NCBI GenBank assembly: GCA_937907245.1
Contig: CALCUM010000003.1
Location: 621,501 to 685,500, forward strand
Direction of reading: 5' to 3'
Origin: an uncultured Rhodobiaceae bacterium
Lineage (GTDB): Bacteria; Pseudomonadota; Alphaproteobacteria; RS24
Length of the DNA stretch: 64,000 nucleotides
Below the pieces are notes generated by a model that was given only the letters and a program-made list of their open reading frames with translations, had not been told where the DNA came from and searched no databases. Shown here piece after piece: positions 30,108 to 37,482 of this stretch (position 1 is its first letter; each line of letters begins with the position of its first letter). The position numbers and the translations under genes are program-made.

Positions 30108-31290
30108 ATGAGTATGGGAAAAGACGCCGATGAGCGAATAGATTTGTATGACGATGGGCGAATAATCCTATTCAAACGCCCCGAATACAAGAAGCCGAAT
30201 TGGTATGCTCGGATAAAGGTCAGGGGATCTACTGGCTATAAAGTCGTTAGCACCAAAACAAGCGACCTAAGAAAAGCTGGTCGTTATGCTGACGAGTTAG
30301 CGGAAGAATTATATTACAAAGTTAAAGAGGGTGGGTCAGTCAACTCACCGTCATTCAAAAAAGTCTATAATGATTGGAAAAAGAACGCCCTTACAACTTC
30401 CTCCACACGCCAAGGGCAATCCTGGAAGAATACCTGTGAACGCATCGAAGCTTATGCCTTGGACTACTTCGCCAGCAAACGAATAGATAGCTTTAAGTCG
30501 GGGGACTTTGTTGAATATTTTAGTTGGCGTGAACACAACTACAAACGAACGAAACCATCGCCAAATACTTTAAAAAGAGAACGAACCTGCCTCTTACCCA
30601 TCTTTAATTATGCGTATCAAAAGAACCTAATCCGTGAACTGCCTTCAATACCTACAATAAAAGCCGAAGCAAAGCGCCGCCCCACTTTCACCGCCAAGGA
30701 GTGGGCGCGAATTACAAGAAAAATGCGCGATTGGGTTAAAGAGGGTAAGAAAGTTGGTAGCTGGCGTGAGCGATTTGTTGCCCAACAATATTTTCTTATT
30801 TTAGCCAATACTGGACTTAGGGTGGGAGAAGCAAGGGAACTGACTTGGGCAGATATTCGAAGGGTGGACACAAATAAAGAAAAGTTCGTTATTGCTGAGG
30901 TCGGGGGTAAAACAGGAAGTCGCGAAGTCATTTTTTCAGCAACAAGCTGAAACCTATATCGACCGCCTATGGGATCTTAGAAAAGAAGAATTGGGCGAAA
31001 ATCCGAGCGACGCTGAATTCGTATTTTGTAAAAAAGATGGGTCTTCGATTCATTCATTTAAGAAGTCATTCAGGAGCCTAATCGAGTTTTCGGGTATTAC
31101 TGAAAAACGTAATGGAATGGCTCGGAGTATCTACTCTCTTAGACACTTCTACGCAACGATGCGGCTCTCTAATAATGTAAGCCCCTGGATGCTAGCTAAG
31201 AATATGGGGACATCGGTTGAGATGCTCGACAAACATTACGGTCAAACTATTAACTCCGAACTCGCCGACCAGATCACTAAGACTTTATAG
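30108..31290 (+). pseudogene. Tyrosine-recombinase integrase, frameshifted
   Basis: An island integrase split into two frames. Part 1 (30108-30950) has an N-terminal arm-binding region, a SAM-like core-binding domain and the first catalytic arginine in NTGLRVGEAREL; part 2 (in the +1 frame) has SLRHFYATMRL and the nucleophile tyrosine in DKHYGQT. The frames join cleanly if one T is removed from the T6 run at 30931-30936, giving ...EVIFQQQAETY. All catalytic residues are otherwise present, so the lesion is recent, a sequencing error, or a slippage site. The start could also be an upstream TTG at 30054. Confidence 0.9.
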
Positions 31291-31383
31291 CTGAGACGGC
31301 TAGAACAGGGAAAGCTTATCTCCACTAGCTATAAATAGTTGGTATAAACCCCGACACACGCACATAAGCGTCTAGGAGACAAA

Positions 31384-31557
31384 ATGCTGGATAACGATAA
31401 AAGACAAAAAATCCAAAAAATTTCCGCTGCGAAAAATAGGTTCGTTCAAGCCGCGAGCAAACTGACAGGCAGTAACGATAAAACACTTAATCAAAATATA
31501 GCCGACGCACGGAGAGCGTTGGCTGAACTAAACCAAGCTATGGGAGAGCTACTATGA
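31384..31557 (+). CDS. Small helical protein, unknown
   Basis: A 57-aa, highly charged, helical protein (MLDNDKRQKIQKIS...MGELL). AGGAG stands 6 bp before the ATG, and its stop overlaps the next start as ATGA, so it is very probably expressed and coupled. I recognise no domain. Its position directly after the integrase would suit an excisionase or accessory factor, but there is no winged-helix signature to support this. Confidence 0.65.
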   Translation: MLDNDKRQKIQKISAAKNRFVQAASKLTGSNDKTLNQNIADARRALAELNQAMGELL

Positions 31558-31766
31558 TTGATGACGGAAATATCCTAATTCCCCACCACATTCAGGCTAA
31601 GAGACAGAAAGAGGCTTTACAGAAAGAAGCCCTTCGCCGCCAGTTCATAACTCAACAAAAGAAGAAGGGTTTTGAGATGGGTGATAGCGCGAAAGATTTG
31701 AAATCTGACTTGTTTAAAACGATTAGGGCGGTGGCTAAGAAAAATATGAAAACTGGCGGAAGGTAA
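31554..31766 (+). CDS. Small basic protein, unknown
   Basis: A 70-aa Lys/Arg/Gln-rich protein, translationally coupled to 31384 (ATGA overlap) with GGGAGAG upstream. The middle is a strongly basic helix (KRQKEALQKEALRRQF). It could be a nucleic-acid binder; no family recognised. Convergent with the membrane-protein gene at 31779, which ends 12 bp beyond. Confidence 0.65.
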   Translation: MIDDGNILIPHHIQAKRQKEALQKEALRRQFITQQKKKGFEMGDSAKDLKSDLFKTIRAVAKKNMKTGGR

Positions 31767-31778
31767 CCGCAAGTTGCT

Positions 31779-32246
31779 TCATTTTCCTGACCTTGAGACG
31801 TTTGTAATTTCTCTAATTTCACCAGTCTCTTCATCTGTCAGCTGAAGTTCGTAAGTCAGCCCTTTTAGCTTAACGCGCCGAACCCTCTCAGCATAGATTT
31901 GAAAAAGAATGTTGATCTGCTTCATCGTTGCTCTTTCCGATAAAAACTTCGGCTGTGTTCTTACCTTTTCCTGAATATTCAAGAAAAAGTCGTGCTCCCA
32001 TTTAGTCATTCGTCTTTGGTGTTTTTCAATTTCTGGCAAGAGCTGACCAAGTGGGGGAACATCAGAAAGACGCTTCATCATTATCTTAGATGAGACGTAT
32101 CCCCAAAAGAACTCAAACGCGACCCAAGTCACTCCGCCAATCAAAAGCGCGAGCAGAAAACTCTCAATTCCAAAAACATTTACTGAGGCTGAGTATCCCA
32201 AGTAGCCGAGGAGAAACGCTCTTACCAAAACGAAAAAATCACTCAT
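31779..32246 (-). CDS. Two-helix membrane protein, unknown
   Basis: A 155-aa protein with two N-terminal membrane segments (about residues 6-25 and 28-50) followed by a ~100-residue charged cytoplasmic region with helical and beta character (EIEKHQRRMTKWEHDFF; LTYELQLTDEETGEI). No family recognised. The 235-bp gap on its upstream side (32247-32481) contains only an imperfect 16-bp direct repeat near 32397-32441 and no gene. Confidence 0.7.
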   Translation of the reverse strand: MSDFFVLVRAFLLGYLGYSASVNVFGIESFLLALLIGGVTWVAFEFFWGYVSSKIMMKRLSDVPPLGQLLPEIEKHQRRMTKWEHDFFLNIQEKVRTQPKFLSERATMKQINILFQIYAERVRRVKLKGLTYELQLTDEETGEIREITNVSRSGK

Positions 32247-32481
32247 ACCTCTACTCTACTCGTCAAATCGGGAAAGGTAAAGCTGACGGGTGACCCGAGA
32301 TGAACTTCCTGTAGCCGTCGTCTCATAATTCCACGATGGATGCTCGGAGTTGACCTCGAGTATCAAATCCGATCACGTCAACGCTAAGGTTCTATTCTTG
32401 AGCTAGATGAACCTGCTCTTACTTGAACTAGACGGAACCTAATTCATTTAATATCGCATTGGAGAGGAGTTTTTGACGGCT

Positions 32482-33099
32482 CTAGGGAAACTGCCCCTCA
32501 CAAACCCTTCCCATCGTTTCTCTCGCCCGTTTTAGAGCTCTATTGACGGTATTGGTGAGTTCTTTTTGGTCTACGTCGTAAAAGTTACCATCTTCTGACA
32601 TCTTCTTGCCGTGTGGATTTAAGCTCGTATAACTAAAACGCTCGCTAACGGCGTCCCTTGGTTTCTTACTGCGGCTATCTAAACCTAGCTCAAATCTATA
32701 TACGGCATTTGCTATATCCAGCGTGTTCCTTCGCTTTCCTATTTTCATAGGCGCATCTTTAAATCTATAACAAAGCCAGCTTAAGCGGATGCTCTCGGTT
32801 TTAGGTCGGGTTGTTGTGAAGGGAAATTTTTGTTTATCGGTTCGCTCTACTAGTCCGAAACAATCCCTCCAATATTCCCGCCACCAGTTATCAAAGCTCA
32901 TACCCATTACGGCTTTTTTACCGCCCCACTTCTTGTATTTCCGCCAATTAACGGAAAAATTAGGATCCTTTTCGGCAATCTGTAGCAACCTAAACCAGTA
33001 AATGTAGTTCACCTTTCTGTAGGGTATCCATAGACCGTCTTTGTGGCGGATCCAGTCCGACGCGCTTTGGTCTCGATTGGGAATATCTATCCTAGGCAT
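32482..33099 (-). CDS. Aromatic-rich island protein, unknown
   Basis: A 205-aa basic protein exceptionally rich in Trp and Tyr in its first half (VNYIYWFRLLQIAE; FDNWWREYWRDCFGL). Proteins with the pattern YxYWFxxLxxA...WWxxxW are familiar to me from integrated elements as uncharacterised, but I know no function. The C-terminal half is basic and may bind nucleic acid. It is divergent from the 33218 gene, and the leader repeat copy A begins 19 bp upstream of its start. Confidence 0.7.
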   Translation of the reverse strand: MPRIDIPNRDQSASDWIRHKDGLWIPYRKVNYIYWFRLLQIAEKDPNFSVNWRKYKKWGGKKAVMGMSFDNWWREYWRDCFGLVERTDKQKFPFTTTRPKTESIRLSWLCYRFKDAPMKIGKRRNTLDIANAVYRFELGLDSRSKKPRDAVSERFSYTSLNPHGKKMSEDGNFYDVDQKELTNTVNRALKRARETMGRVCEGQFP

Positions 33100-33117
33100 A
33101 GTTAATATTAACCTAAC

Positions 33118-33217
33118 CAGACTTTACCTCCGACTACTTTTTTAGCCTCCTTAGCTATTCTGTTTATAGAGGTTCGGTAATGGTTCTCTACCTCTTAGAC
33201 AGAACTGGAGATAGAAT
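33118..33217 (+). promoter_or_regulatory. Leader repeat, copy A, with conserved hairpin
   Basis: First of three related ~100-bp segments, each placed directly before a small gene. It opens with CAGACTTTACCTCCGACTAC, continues to TTAGCTATTCT, then has a hairpin AGAGGT (33168-33173) / ACCTCT (33190-33195) around a 16-nt loop containing GGTAATGGTTCTC, then GGAG and the start ATG at 33218. The stem differs from copies B and C at three positions, each with a matching change in the partner strand. Confidence 0.8.
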
Positions 33218-33661
33218 ATGTCTGATTGTAAAAAAAGCACAGACACTCAAAAGCACCTTCGAGAGATTAAGCTTAATCAAGCAGTAGAGCTGAATGATAG
33301 TTTCGGTTATTGGATATCCCGAAGCGCCTATATCTATTCTTTTAGAAAAGACTTGCTACCTTTGCCCCCATATAAGCATCAAATTTTACCTTTCAAAGGC
33401 GCGGGCTTGGTGTTCCGCTCGGGGTGGATGACTATTATTGAGGACGAGACAATTCCCGAAGACGAATTCCACAAATATCATATTCTATATCGTGGGATAG
33501 GCTTTCCGAATGGCGAATATTGGAAAATTTGTGATTTTGTTCCTGAGAATTTTGAGACCGACTTACCCTATGTGTCGTTTGTTGATGATTTTTGCCAACA
33601 AGCTTACCCGACTAATATGCGAATTTGTCCTTCTTCACGCAAATCAACAATTAGCATTTGA
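33218..33661 (+). CDS. Island protein behind leader A, unknown
   Basis: A 147-aa soluble protein starting at the ATG that follows GGAG by 7 bp. It is rich in Tyr, Phe and Pro and ends in a short basic tail (CPSSRKSTISI). No family recognised. It is the first of three genes (33218, 33783, 34320) that share the repeated leader, which suggests common control; the three proteins themselves are not obviously related to one another. Confidence 0.7.
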   Translation: MSDCKKSTDTQKHLREIKLNQAVELNDSFGYWISRSAYIYSFRKDLLPLPPYKHQILPFKGAGLVFRSGWMTIIEDETIPEDEFHKYHILYRGIGFPNGEYWKICDFVPENFETDLPYVSFVDDFCQQAYPTNMRICPSSRKSTISI

Positions 33662-33677
33662 TCTTAGATGGCTGGAA

Positions 33678-33782
33678 CAGACTTTACCTCCGACTACTTT
33701 TTAGCCGCCGTTAGCTATTCTGAATATGAAGCTAGGGAATGGTTTTTTAGCTTCTTAACTGAAAAGTCTTATGGAGAAAACT
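33678..33782 (+). promoter_or_regulatory. Leader repeat, copy B, with conserved hairpin
   Basis: Second leader copy. The first 44 bp are nearly identical to copy C. Hairpin GAAGCT (33728-33733) / AGCTTC (33749-33754), extendable by one A-T pair, loop GGGAATGGTTTTT; GGAG at 33773-33776 serves the ATG at 33783. Confidence 0.8.
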
Positions 33783-34196
33783 ATGGCTCAACTACAACAA
33801 TTTAAGCTTGCTCGCGAGCAAGGAAGAAAAGTAAAGCACACCAAAACATCACCTTTTTTAACGTCAATGATAGAAGACCTATCTCACGACTTGAAGGGTT
33901 GTATAAACGATAGCAGGTTTGTGTTTGAGGATAAAAATACTGGAATAGAAGTTCACGTTGATTTTGACGAGAACGCAACCTTCCAACGTGAAACTCCGAG
34001 GCAAAAACTTGCTGAGAACGTCTTTCTTATCCTTTATCCAGGCTCAAAAAAGAGACACGCAAAGATGTTTACAAGAGAGACTGGCTATAAAGGTTCGTTA
34101 AACACAGCCGCGTTTCTATTGGCTCACGCTAGCTATTTGTTGGCGCTGAAAGAAGCTGAATTCCTTAATACATTTTTATGTGATGAAGCTGCCTAA
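33783..34196 (+). CDS. Island protein behind leader B, unknown
   Basis: A 137-aa protein (MAQLQQFKLAREQ...). I place the start at 33783 because GGAG lies 6 bp upstream and this aligns with the starts after leaders A and C; an ATG four codons earlier overlaps that GGAG. The N-terminus is basic, the middle has a beta-rich stretch (GIEVHVDFDENATF), and the C-terminal third is helical and hydrophobic (AAFLLAHASYLLALKEAEF). No family recognised. Confidence 0.7.
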   Translation: MAQLQQFKLAREQGRKVKHTKTSPFLTSMIEDLSHDLKGCINDSRFVFEDKNTGIEVHVDFDENATFQRETPRQKLAENVFLILYPGSKKRHAKMFTRETGYKGSLNTAAFLLAHASYLLALKEAEFLNTFLCDEAA

Positions 34197-34215
34197 TTAG
34201 CTTTTAGGCGGTTGT

Positions 34216-34319
34216 CAGACTTTACCTCCGACTACTTTTTAGCCGCCGTTAGCTATTCTAATAATGAAGCTGAGGAATGGTTCTTTAGCTTCTTAATTGA
34301 AAAAACTATGAGGTTTAAA
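34216..34319 (+). promoter_or_regulatory. Leader repeat, copy C, with conserved hairpin
   Basis: Third leader copy. Hairpin GAAGCT (34266-34271) / AGCTTC (34287-34292), extendable by a G-T wobble where copy B has A-T; loop AGGAATGGTTCTT. GAGG near 34310 serves the ATG at 34320. The 20 bp upstream of the copy (TTTTAGGCGGTTGTCAGAC region) recurs at 34683-34701, beyond the gene. Confidence 0.8.
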
Positions 34320-34667
34320 ATGACTAAAATTGAAAAAACTATAACTTTGAATGAACTGAACTCTATTGAGTTCGAAGCTGCCTGCCCCCGCTGTGATGCT
34401 GAAACCACTATCGGTTTAAGGGGTTCTCATTCCTGTAGTAACTGTGGTTTGGTGATTGAATATGTGGCTCGCTCTTACATACCCACCGATTTAGAGGAAA
34501 TAAACGAACAACGTGATAATCACGCCTTAGAACCGATGAGTGAAATGGATATCCCTACTTGGTGGATGGATTATGCTTGTCGAAATAAGGAGTTTTCCTT
34601 AGGGGTGGATTTTCAACTTAAGGATGAGGTTTCGCTTCCGTTTGAATGGAAAGCTGAGCCCCGCTAA
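34320..34667 (+). CDS. Zinc-ribbon protein behind leader C
   Basis: A 115-aa acidic protein with a zinc-ribbon: CPRC at residues 22-25 and CSNC at 39-42, followed by a helical C-terminal region. Start at 34320 (MTKIEKT), chosen by analogy with the other two leader-controlled genes and by GAGG upstream; the frame stays open into the leader back to a TTG at 34212, but that extension is the repeat itself. Zinc ribbons of this size are found in small regulators and in accessory proteins; no function is assigned. Confidence 0.7.
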   Translation: MTKIEKTITLNELNSIEFEAACPRCDAETTIGLRGSHSCSNCGLVIEYVARSYIPTDLEEINEQRDNHALEPMSEMDIPTWWMDYACRNKEFSLGVDFQLKDEVSLPFEWKAEPR

Positions 34668-34682
34668 AGCAGCTAAATTCGT

Positions 34683-34722
34683 TTTTAGGCGGTTGTCAGA
34701 CTTTACTTACGACCGCCTAAAA
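34683..34722. repeat. 11-bp inverted repeat, possible origin or terminator
   Basis: TTTTAGGCGGT (34683-34693) and ACCGCCTAAAA (34712-34722) enclose an 18-nt loop that contains CAGACTTTAC, the opening of the leader repeats. It lies 16 bp after the zinc-ribbon gene, so it may be its terminator (T-rich tail follows). It is also 187 bp before the RHH/Rep operon and could be part of a replication origin. Confidence 0.6.
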
Positions 34723-34837
34723 TCCTTTCTTGTATAAATATTACCTGAAATACCTGAAGTAATACCGCTTGGCTGGTGTGGTTTAAGCCCTTAAGTAAGC
34801 CGCCGTATTACGTCTGTTTTTCTTAATAAATATCTCT

Positions 34838-34863
34838 GTCAGCTGAAAACCGTTTTAGCTGAC
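34838..34863. repeat. Inverted repeat upstream of RHH-Rep operon
   Basis: GTCAGCTGAAAAC then C then GTTTTAGCTGAC: a 12-bp stem with one bulged base and almost no loop, ending 45 bp before the RHH start. It is well placed as an operator for the ribbon-helix-helix protein or as the cruciform of a rolling-circle double-strand origin. The rest of 34723-34908 is AT-rich with no gene visible. Confidence 0.6.
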
Positions 34864-34908
34864 GTAGCTTGCTAATGCCTAATTACCCTTAAAGAGGATT
34901 AACCCCTA

Positions 34909-35061
34909 ATGAACTCTAAAACGACTAACCCTTATGAACGTATTGTAACCTTTAAAGTTCCTAACGCTCTCTACAAACAAATAAATAAAGAGGCTGATAA
35001 ACGTCTGATGAATAAATCTACTCTTATCCGCTCTTTAATCCTGAAAGAATTAAACGCTTAA
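34909..35061 (+). CDS. Ribbon-helix-helix (CopG-like) regulator
   Basis: A 50-aa protein with the ribbon-helix-helix layout: strand RIVTFKVP (residues 11-18), helix A ~19-32, turn NKS, helix B TLIRSLILKEL. The size and position, 5 bp before a probable rolling-circle Rep, mimic copG-repB of the pMV158 plasmid family, where CopG (45 aa) represses its own operon and limits copy number. GAGGA stands 8 bp before the ATG. The inverted repeat at 34838 is the natural operator candidate. Confidence 0.75.
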   Translation: MNSKTTNPYERIVTFKVPNALYKQINKEADKRLMNKSTLIRSLILKELNA

Positions 35062-35066
35062 ATCCT

Positions 35067-35741
35067 ATGAATTTAGAACACCTGACATATCAAAAAGTAA
35101 AACTCTTTACTGACCTCTATAAAGATACTGAAGCTGATAGGGCTAAAGAAGCCTGTCTATATCACGCTACCGTTACCTTTCGCCCAGGCTGGCTATTTAA
35201 AAATAAGGATAAAGAATTTGAAGTAGTGAAGGCTGCTTATCTGGCTCTAATTAATAAAGCTAATAAGGCGTCGATGAATAAATCTGACAGAGCACGAAAT
35301 AAGCCTTATCTGCTTCAAGACTTTTCTAGCTTTGAGGATTTATCTAGAAACTCAATAGATGATACTTACCTTCACGCGCACGCTATCTGGTTTATCCATC
35401 CTAAAGTCGTCTCCCGCTTTAACCAACGCTTTGAGGATATGTGGCGGAATAGTTCGCCGCTCTTTATTGCTGATGAGCCTGTAGAACTTTCTAAAGCTAT
35501 ACATTCCGTAAAGCTCGTTCCTATTCGCCCTAAAATGCGCCGTTATGGATTTAAGGAGCGTTGGGAACTCTTAACTACGGAAATTAACTACATCCTTAAG
35601 CAAAATGAATTCAGTGGAAAATTTATAAAGGATACAAGTAATTCCTTAGGCGGCGTTTCTTTTGCTGATGAACTAAAGAACCTTACTAAACGACAATCAC
35701 GCTTCGGTTTGTTTTCTCCCGTGAGTAGCCGCTTTTACTAG
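35067..35741 (+). CDS. Probable HUH rolling-circle replication initiator
   Basis: A 224-aa protein that carries, in order, a motif-I-like strand ATVTF (34-38), the metal-binding pair H103-A-H105 within YLHAHAIWFI, an RFEDMW segment and INYILKQN with a Y175-x-x-K178 nucleophile motif. That order and spacing match HUH Rep proteins, which nick a double-strand origin and attach to the 5' end. It directly follows the RHH gene with no ribosome site of its own, implying coupling. Identification is from motifs only, with no overall similarity that I can name. Its last ~15 codons recur as a remnant at 36824. Confidence 0.65.
   Translation: MNLEHLTYQKVKLFTDLYKDTEADRAKEACLYHATVTFRPGWLFKNKDKEFEVVKAAYLALINKANKASMNKSDRARNKPYLLQDFSSFEDLSRNSIDDTYLHAHAIWFIHPKVVSRFNQRFEDMWRNSSPLFIADEPVELSKAIHSVKLVPIRPKMRRYGFKERWELLTTEINYILKQNEFSGKFIKDTSNSLGGVSFADELKNLTKRQSRFGLFSPVSSRFY
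35691..35735. repeat. 3' end of rep, left copy of cargo-flanking repeat
   Basis: A 31-bp core (35701-35731) is identical to 36834-36864, with imperfect extension on both sides. In this copy it encodes the C-terminus SRFGLFSPVSSRFY of the Rep-like protein. Confidence 0.85.
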
Positions 35742-35799
35742 ACTTATAAAAACCTCTGGAATTTGTTACTCTTAGATTGGTTATTTGAGGAAATATTGA

Positions 35800-36822
35800 A
35801 TGAGCGATAATCAAGAAGGTAACTACACAATAAAGGTAGTTGAAGGCGATGGATTTCGCCTTCAGGAATATAACTTGGATGATGAAGAAATTGGGTATGA
35901 GTTGGAGCCCAACGTAATGACTCACTTCTTTGACGTCTATGATGTTGAACTAACGTCTGAGTTGGGTAATGAAACAGAAACGTTAGAATGGGAACTATCT
36001 TCATTTCCGATGTTCGACAAGTCACCAAGGCTAGAAGCGTATTTTAGACGATTCAATAGCTTGGAGGGGCAAACCCAAAAAGCCAAATCCATCAAAATAG
36101 ATCAACGACTGACGGCTAAATTAAAAACGACGCTAACAAAATATGATCGAAGCTGGGGTGATCCATTAAAGTATTTTATAATGGGGTCTCATAAACCGAT
36201 TGAGGAGTTTGCTTTAAAAATATCAACCACTGATCAAGATGAAGAATATATGGTGGTTTTGGTTAACGACGCTTGGGAATATGAGGGCGAAACTCTCCCG
36301 TCAAGGTTATCAATCAATGTTTTGCTTCACAAACAAAACTTTGATGACCTTATCAACTCCTTAGAAAAATTCCCCGAACAGAAAATAAGCTTTTCGTGTG
36401 AACTTTCGGGGGCTTACTCGCAATATTCTTATTTATCGTCTTATGACGTCTCTGAGGTAAAGTTATTAACCGAGCATACTTTGGACGGCATCATAGCGGG
36501 TAATAAAACTTTTTTTGGTAAACATAAAGGTTTCGATCCTTACCATCTAAATTGTTCTTTGACCGATAAAGAACGCACTCTAGACGAGTTTTCCTTACGC
36601 ACGGTGACAAAATTAAGTAATTCGGAAAGCCTTCAAAGCGAAGCCGAGGAAGACACTGAACCGCAGCAGGAGCTTGATAGTATTGATTATAATATACCAT
36701 CGGAAATAACCAATGTCACAGCCAGCTCAGCTTCGACGAAAGAAGAGTTTAGTTATACGGTATTAGTTATTCCACTTTGGACCATAGCAGTTTTAATATT
36801 TCTGAGCCTCGTAATTAATTGA
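35800..36822 (+). CDS. Tail-anchored cargo protein, unknown
   Basis: A 340-aa acidic protein with a long soluble N-terminal region and one C-terminal membrane helix (VLVIPLWTIAVLIFLSLVI, final 20 residues), so it is probably anchored to the inner membrane facing the cytoplasm. GAGGA precedes the ATG. A Gln/Glu-rich linker (EAEEDTEPQQELDS) joins body and anchor. No family recognised. The gene lies alone between the rep gene and a remnant of a second rep 3' end, which marks it as separately acquired cargo; such lone membrane-tethered proteins on islands are often defence or exclusion factors, but that is conjecture. Confidence 0.75.
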   Translation: MSDNQEGNYTIKVVEGDGFRLQEYNLDDEEIGYELEPNVMTHFFDVYDVELTSELGNETETLEWELSSFPMFDKSPRLEAYFRRFNSLEGQTQKAKSIKIDQRLTAKLKTTLTKYDRSWGDPLKYFIMGSHKPIEEFALKISTTDQDEEYMVVLVNDAWEYEGETLPSRLSINVLLHKQNFDDLINSLEKFPEQKISFSCELSGAYSQYSYLSSYDVSEVKLLTEHTLDGIIAGNKTFFGKHKGFDPYHLNCSLTDKERTLDEFSLRTVTKLSNSESLQSEAEEDTEPQQELDSIDYNIPSEITNVTASSASTKEEFSYTVLVIPLWTIAVLIFLSLVIN

Positions 36823-36823
36823 A

Positions 36824-36869
36824 CGGCAATCAAGCTTCGGTTTGTTTTCTCCCGTGAGTAGCCGTTTAT
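36824..36869 (+). pseudogene. Remnant of a second rep gene 3' end
   Basis: Immediately after the stop of the 35800 gene the reading frame RQSSFGLFSPVSSRL followed by TAA matches the C-terminus of the Rep-like protein (RQSRFGLFSPVSSRFY). The nucleotide core is 31 identical bases (36834-36864). No upstream part of rep is present here. Confidence 0.75.
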
Positions 36870-36916
36870 AAGTATCGGAATGGGTTTTGAGGAGACTTAC
36901 CCCCCCTAACTGGGTA

Positions 36917-37366
36917 TTACTTTTGAATGTATATCGGAGCTAGACCGCCGTATATCATCGAGCAGTTGTAAGCTGTGTCGGGTCGCTCCTCTTCCGATGT
37001 AAACATTTTGACCGTTATAGTGGCTCTAGGTTTTCTGCTTGAAATCGTTCCGCCTCCCGAGGTAAAGCATTGACCTCCGATACAATTTGTTGTGATAGGG
37101 AGCTGAGCCGAGGCGGTGGCTACATTTTCGCTTCGATTCATTGGAATGAAGAAAGAAAACTTTTTATCCTGGCATAATTCTGAAGCCTTCAGCAAAATGT
37201 GATCGTTTATTTCTTTGGGACTAGTATCCCCGTTCCCGCTAGCTCTTATTTCAAAAACGCTGTCGTTAACTTGGAGAGCTGAGTTGATTGAGTCGGGGTA
37301 GGGAGTGGCGCAACCAGACAACACTAACGCACCAACAAAAATCATCTGGGATTGATATCTCATCAT
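36917..37366 (-). CDS. Lipoprotein, unknown
   Basis: A 149-aa predicted lipoprotein: short signal with lipobox VLSGC, then a ~120-residue domain with several cysteines (LCQDKKF; TTNCIGGQCFTS; YNCSM) that could form disulfides in the periplasm. The layout resembles small envelope lipoproteins of unknown role. Start at 37366 with AAGGA upstream. It is the last of four minus-strand genes (39304 to 36917) that seem to form one unit. Confidence 0.75.
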   Translation of the reverse strand: MMRYQSQMIFVGALVLSGCATPYPDSINSALQVNDSVFEIRASGNGDTSPKEINDHILLKASELCQDKKFSFFIPMNRSENVATASAQLPITTNCIGGQCFTSGGGTISSRKPRATITVKMFTSEEERPDTAYNCSMIYGGLAPIYIQK

Positions 37367-37482
37367 TCAAAAATCCTTCTGTACCCAAACTTTATCATAT
37401 TGGGGTGGGAATGGAAGGTAGGAAAATTATAAACTTCTAAAATAGCGACGGTTCGCCCCTATCAATCTCCCGCCTTTTCTTT

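Noticed and set aside
34212-34319. N-terminal extension of the zinc-ribbon protein through the leader repeat (start at TTG 34212)
   Set aside because: The same segment in copy A is frameshifted and in copy B it does not join the downstream gene, whereas the hairpin is kept; the ATG at 34320 has its own GAGG.
33118-34722. Integron-like cassette array, because three small genes are each preceded by a repeated element containing GTTAGC and GGCGG/CCGCC inverted parts
   Set aside because: No IntI-type integrase, no paired attC core sites, and the repeats are leaders joined to ribosome sites with a conserved hairpin rather than 3' recombination sites.
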